A stretch of 64,000 bases of DNA, taken from NCBI GenBank assembly GCA_965119685.1, contig OZ221971.1, positions 496,001-560,000 of the forward strand, written 5' to 3'. This DNA is from Merdibacter sp965119685 (GTDB lineage: Bacteria; Bacillota_I; Bacilli_A; Erysipelotrichales; Erysipelotrichaceae). The first letter of the stretch is position 1. The number at the start of each line of letters is the position of its first letter. Made by a program: the position numbers and the translations under genes. Shown in pieces: positions 44,411 to 54,545 of this stretch. The notes under the pieces were generated by a model that did no database searches, was not told the origin of the DNA, and worked only from the letters and a program-made list of their open reading frames with translations.

Positions 44411-45307
44411 TTGAAAATCGGTTTAATCGACGTTGACAGTCATAATTTCCCTAACCTCTGCTTGATGAAGCTATCCGCGTATCATAAAGCAAAGGGGCAT
44501 ACGGTAGAATGGTGGAACGCAAAGGGGCGGTACGACCTTGTATATAAAAGCCGCGTCTTTACGGACACCTATTCCAAAGACACGATAACCGTTACCAACG
44601 CGGAACAGGTTATTTTCGGCGGTACGGGCTACGACACGAAAAACCACTTGCCGCCGGAAGTGGAACACAGTTACCCGGATTATTCTATCTACCCGCAGTT
44701 TTTCGGGATTGCCTACGGCTTTTTAAGCCGGGGTTGTCCGAGAAATTGCGGGTTTTGCATTGTCAGCAGTAAAGAGGGGCACAAAAGCGTTAAGGTTGCG
44801 GATTTATCCGAGTTTTGGAAATGGCAGCCGGAAATAAAAATCATGGACGCTAATCTGCTTGCCTGTCCCGACCATGAAAATCTCATTGAGCAGCTTATAC
44901 AGAGCCGCGCATGGGTGGATTTTTCGCAAGGGCTGGATATTCGCCTTGTGAACAGGGATAATGTCAGCCTGTTAAATCGGGTACGGATAAAAGCGGTACA
45001 TTTTGCATGGGATAATCCCGACGAGGACTTGACCGGGTATTTCCAACGTTTTTTGGATTTGACAGCCATTGAAAGCAGCCGCCAGCGGCGCGTATATGTG
45101 CTTACCAACTATGGCAGCACCCATGAACAGGATTTATACCGCGTGAACACCTTGCGGGCTATGGGCTTTGACCCGTATGTGATGATTTATGAGCGTCCAA
45201 CCGCCCCACCTGTTACCCGCCATTTGCAACGGTGGGTAAATAACAAACGGCTTTTCTATGCTGTCCCCCGTTTCGAAGATTACATTCCGAGCAGAAAGGA
45301 GGTTTGA
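44411..45307 (+). CDS. Radical SAM protein within the conjugation operon
   Basis: A 298-residue protein with the 4Fe-4S motif CPRNCGFC (about residues 110-117) and an N-terminal segment similar to B12-binding-type radical SAM proteins (LKIGLIDVDSHNFPN). TTG 44411 is preceded by AGGGGGTGA. It stands between virB6-like and prgI genes and is surely co-transcribed with them. No substrate is evident; modification of a protein or peptide partner is one possibility. Confidence 0.7.
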   Translation: MKIGLIDVDSHNFPNLCLMKLSAYHKAKGHTVEWWNAKGRYDLVYKSRVFTDTYSKDTITVTNAEQVIFGGTGYDTKNHLPPEVEHSYPDYSIYPQFFGIAYGFLSRGCPRNCGFCIVSSKEGHKSVKVADLSEFWKWQPEIKIMDANLLACPDHENLIEQLIQSRAWVDFSQGLDIRLVNRDNVSLLNRVRIKAVHFAWDNPDEDLTGYFQRFLDLTAIESSRQRRVYVLTNYGSTHEQDLYRVNTLRAMGFDPYVMIYERPTAPPVTRHLQRWVNNKRLFYAVPRFEDYIPSRKEV

Positions 45308-45308
45308 A

Positions 45309-45701
45309 ATGGCGTATGTAACCGTCCCAAAGGACTTAACAAAAATCAAAAGCAAGGTAATGTTCAACCTTACCAAACGACAGCTAATTTGTTTCAGCGC
45401 GGCGGTGGCAATCGGACTGCCGCCATTCTTTTTGACAAAGGACAGCGCGGGAACGACAACGGCGGCTTTGTGCATGGTGCTTGCCATGCTGCCCATGTTC
45501 CTACTCGCTATGTACGAGAAGAACGGGCAACCGCTGGAAGTGATTATACGGCAATTTGTGGAAGTGAAGTTTCTTCGCCCCAAAGAGCGACCTTATCAGA
45601 CCAACAATTTTTATACCGCCCTTGCGCGGCAAGAGCAATTAGATAAGGAGGTACGGGCGATTGTCAAAGGAAAAGAAAAATACCCAAAACGAAAAGCGTA
45701 A
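45309..45701 (+). CDS. PrgI-family conjugation membrane protein (VirB3-like)
   Basis: 130 residues, with two adjacent hydrophobic segments (about 28-75) and a charged tail. PrgI proteins occupy the VirB3 place before VirB4 in Gram-positive type IV secretion systems. AAAGGAGG upstream; overlaps the VirB4 gene by 41 bases. Confidence 0.85.
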   Translation: MAYVTVPKDLTKIKSKVMFNLTKRQLICFSAAVAIGLPPFFLTKDSAGTTTAALCMVLAMLPMFLLAMYEKNGQPLEVIIRQFVEVKFLRPKERPYQTNNFYTALARQEQLDKEVRAIVKGKEKYPKRKA

Positions 45702-48057
45702 ACTTTCCAGACAGGAAAGAAAACAGATAGATACCCTTATCCGACAGGCAAAGGGCGACGGGAAGCCCCATACGGCGCAGGACAGCATACCGTTTGAACG
45801 AATGTATAAGGACGGGATTTGCCGCCTTGCAAACGGGCGGTATTCCAAGTGCATTGAGTTTGAAGATATTAACTATCAGCTTGCGCAGCCGGACGACAAG
45901 ACCGCCATTTTTGAAGCCCTTTGCGATATGTATAACTCGTTTGACGCTTCTATCAACGTACAGCTTTCCCTAATCAGCCGCCATGCGAACAAGGAGGATT
46001 TCAAGAGCAGTATCACGATTGCCCCACAGAATGACGACTTTGACAGTATCAGAGCCGAATACACCGAAATGCTGCAAACACAGCTTGAACGCGGCAACAA
46101 CGGGCTTATCAAGACAAAGTTTCTCACCTTTACCATTGAAGCAAAAGATATTAAATCGGCGCGGGCGCGGCTTGCCCGTATCGAAACGGACACCCTCAAC
46201 CATTTTAAGGTGATCGGCGCGGCGGCGCGGGTATTGGACGGGAAGCAGCGGCTTGAAGTGCTGCATGGGCTTTTCCACCCGGACGGGGAACGCTTCAACT
46301 TTGCGTGGGAATGGCTACCCGTAAGCGGCCTTTCCGTCAAAGACTTTATTGCCCCGTCCTCTTTCCGTTTTGGCGACGGGCGAATGTTTCAAATGGGCGG
46401 GAAGTTTGGCGCGGTTTCCTTTTTGCAGATTGCCGCGCCGGAACTTTCAGACCGTATGCTTGCCGACTTCATGGAAGCGGAAAACGGGATTGTCGTCAAT
46501 CTGCACATTCAGAGTATCGACCACAACGAAGCGATCAAGACGATCAAGCGGAAAATCACCGACCTTGACCGTATGAAAATCGAGGAACAGAAAAAGGCAA
46601 TCCGCAGCGGCTACGATATGGATATAATTCCGTCCGACCTTGCCACCTACGGCGGCGAAGCGAAAAACCTTTTGCGGGATTTGCAGAGCCGGAACGAGCG
46701 AATGTTTTTGCTTACGCTGTTAGTTTTGAATGTGGCAGACACAAAGCAGAAATTGGACAACGACGTATTTCAGGCCGCAAGTATCGCACAGAAATACAAC
46801 TGTATGCTCACCCGCCTTGACTACCGGCAGGAACAGGGGCTTATGTCCTCTATCCCATTGGGCGAAAACCTAATCCAAATCCAGCGGGGCTTGACGACTT
46901 CCAGCACCGCCATTTTCGTCCCCTTTACGGTACAAGAGCTGTTCCAAAGCGGCGAAGCGTTGTATTACGGCTTAAACGCATTATCGAATAACATGATTTT
47001 GTGCGACAGGAAAAGGCTGAAGAACCCTAACGGCTTGATACTCGGCACACCCGGCAGCGGCAAGAGTTTTTCGGCAAAGCGCGAGATCACCAACGCTTTT
47101 CTCATTACCGCAGACGATATTATCATTTGCGACCCGGAAGCGGAATATTACCCCCTTGTGGAACGGCTGAAAGGGCAGGTTATCAAGGTTTCGCAGAACA
47201 GCACGCAGTACATTAACCCGATGGATATAAACCTCAATTACAGCGAGGGCGACACGCCCATAGCCTTAAAGAGCGATTTTATCCTTTCCTTTTGCGAGTT
47301 GATTATGGGCGGCAAAAACGGGCTGGAAGCGGTTGAAAAGACTTTGATTGACCGCGCCGTTATCAGCGTGTACCGCAGCTACCTTGCAGACCCGAAGCCG
47401 GAGAATATGCCGATTTTGGGCGACCTCTACAATGAAATCAAGAAGCAGCCGGAAAAGGAAGCGCAGCGTATCGCGTCGGCATTGGAACTCTATGTAAATG
47501 GCAGTTTGAACGTGTTTAACCACCAAACAAACGTTGACATTCACAACCGCCTTGTCTGCTTTGATATTAAAGAACTCGGCACCCAGCTACGAAAACTCGG
47601 TATGCTCATTGTCCAAGATCAAGTTTGGAACAGAGTTACCATAAACCGCAGCGAAGGCAAGGCGACGCGGTACTATATCGACGAGTTTCATTTGCTGCTC
47701 AAAGAGGAACAGACCGCAGCGTACAGCGTTGAGATTTGGAAGCGTTTTAGAAAATGGGGCGGTATTCCGACAGGTATCACCCAAAACGTGAAAGATTTGT
47801 TATCGTCCCGCGAGGTGGAGAACATTTTTGAAAACAGCGATTTTGTGTATATGCTCAACCAAGCCCAGGGCGACAGGGAAATCCTTGCAAAGCAGCTTAA
47901 CATTTCGCAGCAGCAAATGACCTATGTAACCCATTCCGACGCGGGCGAGGGGCTTATCTTCTATGGCAACGTGATTTTGCCCTTTATTGACCGTTTCCCG
48001 CAAGATACGGAACTCTATCGTGTAATGACGACCAAACCCGGCGAGGTGTCGGCATGA
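45661..48057 (+). CDS. virB4: VirB4-like conjugation ATPase
   Basis: A 798-residue cytoplasmic ATPase that powers the secretion channel. N-terminal VirB4 domain, then Walker A GTPGSGKSFSAKRE (about 461) and Walker B YYIDEFHLLL (about 670), followed by TGITQNVKDLL. TTG start at 45661 follows AAGGAGGTACGG within the PrgI gene. Intact and of normal length. Confidence 0.92.
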   Translation: MSKEKKNTQNEKRKLSRQERKQIDTLIRQAKGDGKPHTAQDSIPFERMYKDGICRLANGRYSKCIEFEDINYQLAQPDDKTAIFEALCDMYNSFDASINVQLSLISRHANKEDFKSSITIAPQNDDFDSIRAEYTEMLQTQLERGNNGLIKTKFLTFTIEAKDIKSARARLARIETDTLNHFKVIGAAARVLDGKQRLEVLHGLFHPDGERFNFAWEWLPVSGLSVKDFIAPSSFRFGDGRMFQMGGKFGAVSFLQIAAPELSDRMLADFMEAENGIVVNLHIQSIDHNEAIKTIKRKITDLDRMKIEEQKKAIRSGYDMDIIPSDLATYGGEAKNLLRDLQSRNERMFLLTLLVLNVADTKQKLDNDVFQAASIAQKYNCMLTRLDYRQEQGLMSSIPLGENLIQIQRGLTTSSTAIFVPFTVQELFQSGEALYYGLNALSNNMILCDRKRLKNPNGLILGTPGSGKSFSAKREITNAFLITADDIIICDPEAEYYPLVERLKGQVIKVSQNSTQYINPMDINLNYSEGDTPIALKSDFILSFCELIMGGKNGLEAVEKTLIDRAVISVYRSYLADPKPENMPILGDLYNEIKKQPEKEAQRIASALELYVNGSLNVFNHQTNVDIHNRLVCFDIKELGTQLRKLGMLIVQDQVWNRVTINRSEGKATRYYIDEFHLLLKEEQTAAYSVEIWKRFRKWGGIPTGITQNVKDLLSSREVENIFENSDFVYMLNQAQGDREILAKQLNISQQQMTYVTHSDAGEGLIFYGNVILPFIDRFPQDTELYRVMTTKPGEVSA

Positions 48058-49010
48058 GGATAGAAATGGACAAAATCTATTGCGGCGACAGCTTGCAGGT
48101 GCTTCAAACCTTGCCGGAAAATGCAGTTGATTGTTGCGTAACGTCCCCACCCTACTATGCCTTGCGGGACTACGGCGCAGACGGGCAGATCGGACGGGAA
48201 GCAACGCCGGAGGAATATGTTTCCCGCATTACGGCGGTTTTCCATGAGGTAAAGCGGGTGCTTACGCCGGAGGGTACTTGTTGGCTGAATATCGCGGACA
48301 CTTATTGCGGCACAGGCAGCAAAGCCGACCACCAAGACCCGAAATATCCCAAAGGCAGGAACGGACAGCAAGTGGCGGTAAACCACCGCGCCCCCGGCTG
48401 CAAGCCGAAAGACCTAATCGGTATTCCGTGGCTTGTAGCCCTTGCCTTGCGGGGCGACGGTTGGTATTTGCGAAGTTCTATCATTTGGCACAAGGGAAAC
48501 GCCATGCCGGAAAGCACGCGGGACAGACCGACCCGCTGCTATGAATATGTGTTTCTGCTTACCAAGTCAAAGAAATATTACTATGATTGGCAGGCAGTAG
48601 CCGAGCCGATAGCACCCACAACGGCGGTACGGCTGAAAAGCGGAGTTGGGAAAGGCAACAAATATGCCGCTACCGTTCCGGGGCAAAACCAGCCGCAGAA
48701 AATCAACCGCCCCCGCAGGAAAGGCGCATACACCGACGAAATGATTTCCCCCGTCCGCAGCCGCCGCAACGTTTGGCAGATCAACACAGCTTCCTATCGC
48801 GGCGGGCATTTTGCAGCGTTCCCGCCCAAACTTGCGGAAACGTGCATTTTGGCGGGCTGTCCTGTCGGCGGGATTGTGCTTGACCCGTTTTTAGGCAGCG
48901 GCACGACCGCAGCGGCGGCTAAAAGCCTTTCCCGCCGCTATATCGGTATAGAGATCAACCCCGAATACTGCACCCTTGCAAAACAGCGTATTGGAGGTGA
49001 TGAACATTGA
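48054..49010 (+). CDS. DNA (N4/N6) methyltransferase, orphan
   Basis: A 318-residue beta-class methyltransferase with catalytic TSPPYY (about residue 30) and SAM-binding DPFLGSGTT (about 278). Usually modifies adenine-N6 or cytosine-N4. No restriction endonuclease is adjacent, and such genes recur in Tn1549-type elements, so protection of transferred DNA from host restriction is the likely role. Overlaps virB4 by 4 bases. Confidence 0.88.
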   Translation: MRIEMDKIYCGDSLQVLQTLPENAVDCCVTSPPYYALRDYGADGQIGREATPEEYVSRITAVFHEVKRVLTPEGTCWLNIADTYCGTGSKADHQDPKYPKGRNGQQVAVNHRAPGCKPKDLIGIPWLVALALRGDGWYLRSSIIWHKGNAMPESTRDRPTRCYEYVFLLTKSKKYYYDWQAVAEPIAPTTAVRLKSGVGKGNKYAATVPGQNQPQKINRPRRKGAYTDEMISPVRSRRNVWQINTASYRGGHFAAFPPKLAETCILAGCPVGGIVLDPFLGSGTTAAAAKSLSRRYIGIEINPEYCTLAKQRIGGDEH

Positions 49011-50974
49011 GCAAGGAATTAAAAGCCCCCGACAAGGTAACGCAGAAAATGACCCGCGACGGGGCGGTTGCGGAAAACCTTACGACGGGCGAAACAACGA
49101 GTATCAGCGAAAGAGCGCCGGAGGAAAACTATTCAGCCCCCGCAGCGGGAGCAGCGGAAAAAGCGACCCAACGTATCGGCACAGAAGTTAGCCGCCATTT
49201 AGAAAAGGGTGCGGAGAAAAAGAGCCTTGACGCAGCGCAGCTTAAAACCCATACGTCCCGTTTACAGTTTTCCGAAGCGGAACGGGCAACGCCGGAACTG
49301 CAAAAGGCAATCAAAAAATCCGATACGGCGGCTGACCGTTTAGACAAAGCGCGGGCAGCTATCCCCAAACAGACCAAAATCACAAAAGAGCGCGTTTTTG
49401 ACGAAGCCAAAGGCAAAGCAAAGACGCGCCTTGCTTTTGAAAAGACGGATAAGCCCCCAAACGGCAAGTTGCGTCATAACCCGTTATCCCGTCCGGCGCA
49501 GGAATTGGACGCCGCCGTACATGGAAAAATCTATGAGGTGGAGAAAGAAAACGTCGGTGTGGAAAGCGGACACAGGATAGAACTTGTGGGCGAGAAAGCG
49601 GGCGGCATGACGACGCGGGCAGTAAAACGCGGCATACGCAGCCATAAGCTGAAACCTTACCGGGCAGCGGCAGCAGCCGAGAAAAAGGCAGCAAAGGCAA
49701 ACGCCGATTTCCTCTATCAAAAGGCGCTGCATGATAACCCCGCCCTTGCGCACTCTAACCCAATTTCCCGTTTTTGGCAAAAGCAGCGCATTAAAAAGCA
49801 GTATGCAAAGGCGTTGAAAACGGGCGGCAAGGTAAAAAAGACCGCCGAAGCCACCGCAAAGGCAGCAAAGAAAACGGCGCAGGAAACAAAGCGGGCGACG
49901 TTCTTTGTCGTCCGGCATTGGAAAGGCTGTTTGATTGTGGGCGGGATTGCCTTTATCGTGCTTCTGTTTTTCGGCGGCTTGTCCTCTTGTTCCCTGTTCG
50001 GCGGTAACAGCGGCAGCGGCTTGATTGCGTCGTCCTATCTCTCCGAGGACGCGGATATTACAGGCGCAGAAAGCGCGTATGTCGCTATGGAAGCCGAGTT
50101 ACAGGATATGCTGGATAACATCGAAAGCGAATACCCCGGCTACGACGAATACCGGGTAACGGCTGACGAGATCGAGCATGACCCGTATGTGCTAATCTCT
50201 ATCCTCTCTGCTTGGCATGAGGGTGTGTTTACTCTCGATGAAGCGCAAAGCACTCTTGAAATGCTCTTTGATAAACAGTATATCTTGACGGTTACGGAAG
50301 AAGTCGAGGTACGCTACCGCACCGAAACGAGGACGGACAGCGAGGGCAACGAATACGACGTTGAAGTACCCTATAACTATTACATTCTCAATGTGGATTT
50401 GGAAAACTTCAACCTCTCCCATGTTCCCGTTTACATTATGGGCGAGGAACAGCTATCCATGTACGCTATGTATATGTCGTCGCTTGGGAACAGACCCGAC
50501 CTTTTCCCACAATCCGGCTATATCTCAAAATACTATGAAAACCCGCCAGCGGATTATGAAATCCCGCCCGCCTATCTGGAAGATGAACAGTTTGCGCGAT
50601 TGATTGAAGAAGCGGAAAAGTATGTCGGTTTTCCCTATGTGTGGGGCGGCAGCAGCCCGGAAACCTCTTTTGATTGCAGCGGTTTTGTTAGCTATGTGCT
50701 GACGAACAGCGGCTTATACAATACGGGCAGACTTGGGGCGCAGGGGCTTTACAACATTTCAACCCGCGTTTCCAACCCGCAGCCGGGGGATTTGGTTTTC
50801 TTTACGGGTACATACGACACGCCGGGGGTATCTCATGTGGGTATCTACGTTGGCGAGGACGGGGACGGAAGCCCCGTCATGCTGCATTGTGGCGACCCGA
50901 TACAATACACAAAACTTGATACAAGCTATTGGCAATCCCATTTTTACGCCTATGGGCGGCTACATTATAACTGA
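49007..50974 (+). CDS. CD1107-type NlpC/P60 peptidoglycan hydrolase of the conjugation apparatus
   Basis: A 655-residue protein: basic, Ala/Lys-rich cytoplasmic N-terminus, a membrane segment (about 302-325), extracytoplasmic region, and a C-terminal NlpC/P60 (C40) domain with catalytic Cys in FDCSGFVSYV (about 557) and His in SHVGIYVG (about 609). Opens the wall for the channel. TTG start overlaps the methyltransferase stop. Confidence 0.88.
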   Translation: MSKELKAPDKVTQKMTRDGAVAENLTTGETTSISERAPEENYSAPAAGAAEKATQRIGTEVSRHLEKGAEKKSLDAAQLKTHTSRLQFSEAERATPELQKAIKKSDTAADRLDKARAAIPKQTKITKERVFDEAKGKAKTRLAFEKTDKPPNGKLRHNPLSRPAQELDAAVHGKIYEVEKENVGVESGHRIELVGEKAGGMTTRAVKRGIRSHKLKPYRAAAAAEKKAAKANADFLYQKALHDNPALAHSNPISRFWQKQRIKKQYAKALKTGGKVKKTAEATAKAAKKTAQETKRATFFVVRHWKGCLIVGGIAFIVLLFFGGLSSCSLFGGNSGSGLIASSYLSEDADITGAESAYVAMEAELQDMLDNIESEYPGYDEYRVTADEIEHDPYVLISILSAWHEGVFTLDEAQSTLEMLFDKQYILTVTEEVEVRYRTETRTDSEGNEYDVEVPYNYYILNVDLENFNLSHVPVYIMGEEQLSMYAMYMSSLGNRPDLFPQSGYISKYYENPPADYEIPPAYLEDEQFARLIEEAEKYVGFPYVWGGSSPETSFDCSGFVSYVLTNSGLYNTGRLGAQGLYNISTRVSNPQPGDLVFFTGTYDTPGVSHVGIYVGEDGDGSPVMLHCGDPIQYTKLDTSYWQSHFYAYGRLHYN

Positions 50975-50995
50975 CTTTGAAAGGAGTTAATTTCT

Positions 50996-51262
50996 ATGGC
51001 AAACACGAAACTTGACCGTATCGAACGGGATATTGAGAAAACGAGGGCGAAAATCCTTGAATACCAAAAAAGGCTGAAAGACCTTGAAGCGCAGAAAATC
51101 GAGGAAGAAAACGCGCAGATCGTTCAAATGGTGAAAGCGGTACACCTTGACGGGGCGCAGCTTGCCGCGTTCCTCTCCGCTTACGCCAGCGGCGAAATTG
51201 CCTTGCCGCAGCCGGACGCAGACTATACCGACGAACAGGAGGAAACCGAAGATGAAGCATAA
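50996..51262 (+). CDS. DUF4315-family small protein
   Basis: 88 residues, N-terminal coiled coil (RIERDIEKTRAKILEYQKRL), acidic C-terminus. Conserved in this position in Tn1549-type elements. Function unknown. Strong AAAGGAG site. Confidence 0.82.
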   Translation: MANTKLDRIERDIEKTRAKILEYQKRLKDLEAQKIEEENAQIVQMVKAVHLDGAQLAAFLSAYASGEIALPQPDADYTDEQEETEDEA

Positions 51263-51983
51263 AAAACTGTTCCGCAGCGTTACCGCTTTGCTTGCCGCCC
51301 TTGTACTCATGGGCGGCTTTTCTGTTACCGCTTTTGCGGGCGGCGGTGATGTGAGCGACGAGCCGCCTACCCCCGTAACCGAAACCGAGCCGGAAGAAAC
51401 GACGGGCGGCTATGAGCCGCAGCCCTTAACGCCGGAGGGCAACATGAGCCTTGTGGACGACATAACGGGCGAAGCGTCCGGCGATAAGCAGTTTATTACC
51501 GTCGTTACGAAAAACGGAAACTATTTTTACATCATCATTGACCGCGCCGAGGACGGAGAAAACACCGTCCATTTCCTCAATCAAGTTGATGAAAAAGACC
51601 TTTTGCAGCTTATGGAGGACGAACAGACCGAAACCCCCGCTTGTAGCTGTACTGAAAAATGCGCCCCCGGAAGCGTCAACACCGATTGCCCCGTTTGCAG
51701 CGTCAACATGAGCGAGTGCGCGGGCAAGGAAGCCGAGCCGGAGCCGGAAGAAACCGAGCAGCCGGAGCCGGAGGAAGATAAAGGCGGCGGCATGGGCGGT
51801 GCTATTCTGCTTGTCGTGCTGCTTCTTGCCGCAGCGGGCGGCGGCGCGTTCTATTACTTTAAGATTATGAAGCCCAAAAAGGACGCGGCAAAAGGCAGCA
51901 GCAACCTTGACGATCTCGACTTTGACGAGGACGACGAGGACGAGGAAGAATTAGAAACCGAGCAGGAGGACGAGAAAGTATGA
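51252..51983 (+). CDS. DUF4366-family exported membrane-anchored protein
   Basis: 243 residues: N-terminal signal peptide (about 1-29, ending TAFAGGG), extracellular Pro/Glu-rich domain with a Cys cluster (CSCTEKCAPG ... CPVCSVNMSEC), a C-terminal membrane segment (about 185-207) and a very acidic tail. Surface component of the conjugation module, probably an adhesin or channel accessory. Overlaps its neighbours at both ends. Confidence 0.82.
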   Translation: MKHKKLFRSVTALLAALVLMGGFSVTAFAGGGDVSDEPPTPVTETEPEETTGGYEPQPLTPEGNMSLVDDITGEASGDKQFITVVTKNGNYFYIIIDRAEDGENTVHFLNQVDEKDLLQLMEDEQTETPACSCTEKCAPGSVNTDCPVCSVNMSECAGKEAEPEPEETEQPEPEEDKGGGMGGAILLVVLLLAAAGGGAFYYFKIMKPKKDAAKGSSNLDDLDFDEDDEDEEELETEQEDEKV

Positions 51984-54055
51984 AACTTGTAATTGCAGAA
52001 AAACCGAGCGTCGGGGCGGCGATTGCCGCCGTTATGGGCGCGAATGAAAAGCGCAGCGGATATTTTGAGGGCGGCGGCTACCTTGTGTCGTGGTGTATCG
52101 GGCATTTGATTAGCCTTGCAGACGCGGCGACCTACAACGAGCAGTACCGAAAATGGAAGTATGACGATCTCCCCATTGTCCCGCAGGATTGGCAGTTTAC
52201 CGTTGCCAACGGCAAGGAGCAGCAGTTTTCCGTACTCAAAGACCTTATGCACCGCAGCGACGTTTCCGAGATTGTCAATGCGTGCGACAGCGGGCGCGAG
52301 GGAGAACTCATTTTTCGCTTTGTCTATGAACAGGCAAATTGCAAAAAGCCCTTTTCCCGCCTTTGGATTAGCAGTATGGAAGAAAGCGCAATCCGCGAGG
52401 GCTTTTCAAACCTTAAAGACGGGCGCAGCTATGACGACCTCTATCAATCCGCGCTTTGCAGAGCAAAGGCAGATTGGCTTGTCGGGATTAACGCGACCCG
52501 CCTTTTCTCTATCCTCTATCACAAAACGCTGAATGTCGGCAGAGTGCAAACGCCCACCCTTACCATGCTGGTAAACCGCGACTATGCGATCAGCAGCTTT
52601 AAGAAAGAAAAATATCATGTTGTCCGTCTGGACGCGGGCGGTGTTTCGGCTTTGTCCGAAAGGTTGAACGACGAAGCGGCAGCGCAGCAGATGAAAGCGG
52701 CTTGCGAGAAATCGCAAGCCGTTTGTACTTCCCTCAAAAAAGAGAAAAAGACCGTTGCCCCGCCGAAGCTGTTTGACCTTACCGCGTTGCAGCGCGAAGC
52801 CAACCGCCTGTATGGATTTACGGCGAAACAGACCCTTGATTATGCGCAAGCCCTCTACGAAAAGCGGCTTTTGACCTATCCCCGCACCGACAGCAAATAT
52901 ATCACTTCCGATATGCAGGACAGCACAAAGAAACTCATTACCGGGCTTTGTTCGCTGCTTCCCTTTATGCGGGACGTGAAGCTGCAAGCCGACCTTACGA
53001 GAGTTTGCGACAACAGCAAAGTAACCGACCACCACGCTATTTTGCCGACAGCCGAGTTTTTGAAAGCGGGCTTTTCTTCCCTTGCCGACAGCGAAACAAA
53101 ACTTATGTCCCTTGTGTGCGCGAAGCTGCTTTGCGCCGCAGCCGCGCCCTATGAATATGAAGCGGTTACGGCGGTTATCTCTTGCGGCGGTTATACCTTT
53201 ACCGCAAAGGGAAAGACGACGCTTTGCGAGGGGTGGCGTGAGATTGAAAAGCTGTCCCGCGCCGCGTCCGAGGAACAAGACGAGGACGCAGAGCCGGAAA
53301 CCGTTTTGCCGCCGCTTGCCGAGGGGCAGACCTTTGACAAACCGGCAGCGGAGATCTCCGAGCGTTACACGCAGCCCCCGAAAGCATATACCGAAGATAC
53401 GCTTCTGTCCGCTATGGAGAACGCGGGCAAGGAAGAAATGCCGGAGGACGCAGAGCGCAAAGGGTTAGGCACTACCGCAACGCGGGCGGGTATCATTGAA
53501 AAACTCATTAGCGCGGGCTTTGCCGAGCGCAAGGGCAAAAAGCTAATCCCCACAAAGGACGGGTATAACCTTGCCGCTATTCTGCCCGAAGTCCTTACGT
53601 CCCCGCAGCTTACGGCAGAATGGGAAACCCGCCTTACCGGGATTGCCAAAGGCAGCGACAGCCCGGACGACTTCATGCGCAGCATTGAGGAAATGACAGC
53701 GGGGCTTATCAAAACCTATTCCGCGATTTCCGAAGATAAAGCGAAGCTGTTTACCCCGCAGCGGGAAGCAATCGGCACTTGTCCCCGTTGCGGCGCGGCG
53801 GTTTACGAGGGCAAGAAAAACTATTACTGTTCCGACAGGGCTTGCAGCTTTGTCATGTGGAAAAATGACTTGTTCTTTCAGCAGCGCAAAAAGACTTTCA
53901 CAAAGGCGATTGCCGCCGCCCTTTTGAAAGACGGAAAGGTAAAAATCAAGGGTATGTACTCCACCAAAACCGGAAAGACCTTTGACGGGGTTGTGCTGCT
54001 TGCCGACACAGGCGGCAAGTATGTAAACTTCCGCGTCGAGCAGAACCGAAAATGA
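51980..54055 (+). CDS. topB: DNA topoisomerase III
   Basis: A 691-residue type IA topoisomerase: Toprim domain (AEKPSVGAAIA, DSGREGELIF), active-site Tyr in LTYPRTDSKYIT (about 298), and a C-terminal zinc finger (CPRCGAAVYE ... CSDRAC). Element-encoded TopB is common in conjugative elements and is thought to help process transferred single strands. Confidence 0.93.
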   Translation: MKLVIAEKPSVGAAIAAVMGANEKRSGYFEGGGYLVSWCIGHLISLADAATYNEQYRKWKYDDLPIVPQDWQFTVANGKEQQFSVLKDLMHRSDVSEIVNACDSGREGELIFRFVYEQANCKKPFSRLWISSMEESAIREGFSNLKDGRSYDDLYQSALCRAKADWLVGINATRLFSILYHKTLNVGRVQTPTLTMLVNRDYAISSFKKEKYHVVRLDAGGVSALSERLNDEAAAQQMKAACEKSQAVCTSLKKEKKTVAPPKLFDLTALQREANRLYGFTAKQTLDYAQALYEKRLLTYPRTDSKYITSDMQDSTKKLITGLCSLLPFMRDVKLQADLTRVCDNSKVTDHHAILPTAEFLKAGFSSLADSETKLMSLVCAKLLCAAAAPYEYEAVTAVISCGGYTFTAKGKTTLCEGWREIEKLSRAASEEQDEDAEPETVLPPLAEGQTFDKPAAEISERYTQPPKAYTEDTLLSAMENAGKEEMPEDAERKGLGTTATRAGIIEKLISAGFAERKGKKLIPTKDGYNLAAILPEVLTSPQLTAEWETRLTGIAKGSDSPDDFMRSIEEMTAGLIKTYSAISEDKAKLFTPQREAIGTCPRCGAAVYEGKKNYYCSDRACSFVMWKNDLFFQQRKKTFTKAIAAALLKDGKVKIKGMYSTKTGKTFDGVVLLADTGGKYVNFRVEQNRK

Positions 54056-54420
54056 TTAGGCTTGATGAAAAGCAGTATCGAGCCGTTAAGAAAATGACCC
54101 GCGCCGCGTGCGCCAACAACGATTGCGGGAACTGTCTGCTATTGGACGACGGGGAAACTTGCGTTTGTGTGCAGAGTATCAGCTATTCGCTGTTATGCCG
54201 TTATTTCCGCGAAGCGGTTTTACCCGCAGACAGGCAGCTATGCGAACAGATCACCCGCAGCGGGGAAACCGATTTGAAGCGTTGCGCGGTATGCGGCAGC
54301 ACGTTTGCGGCGGGCAGCAATCGGGCAAAATACTGTCCCGATTGTGCGGCAAAGATACGCCGCAGACAGAAAGCGGAAAGTGAGAGAAACAGGCGTTTAC
54401 GGAGAAAAACAACTACATAG
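54052..54420 (+). CDS. Cysteine-rich VLP-type protein
   Basis: 122 residues; homologue of the IME1 protein at 12569 with the same DCGNCLLLDDGETCVCVQSIS block and CAVCG ... YCPDC ribbon. The LLCRYFREAVLP segment between them is also shared. Overlaps topB by 4 bases. Function unknown. Confidence 0.78.
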   Translation: MIRLDEKQYRAVKKMTRAACANNDCGNCLLLDDGETCVCVQSISYSLLCRYFREAVLPADRQLCEQITRSGETDLKRCAVCGSTFAAGSNRAKYCPDCAAKIRRRQKAESERNRRLRRKTTT

Positions 54421-54516
54421 CAAGCACAGCAAACGAGTACCCGTTTGCGAGAAATGCCCGCGCTGCTCTTGGAACGGCGCGGGCATTTTGCTTGTTGGGA
54501 TAGTCCCAAACCCTTA
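54419..54516 (+). repeat. oriT-like palindromic region, copy A
   Basis: Contains CAAACGAGTACCCGTTTG, an extra GCCCGCGC/GCGCGGGC hairpin and TTGGGATAGTCCCAA. Except for the extra hairpin it matches the reverse complement of 59960-60023. It lies in the gap between the VLP and antirestriction genes. Confidence 0.8.
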
Positions 54517-54545
54517 AAAATCGAGAAAGGACGTGATGAAACAAT

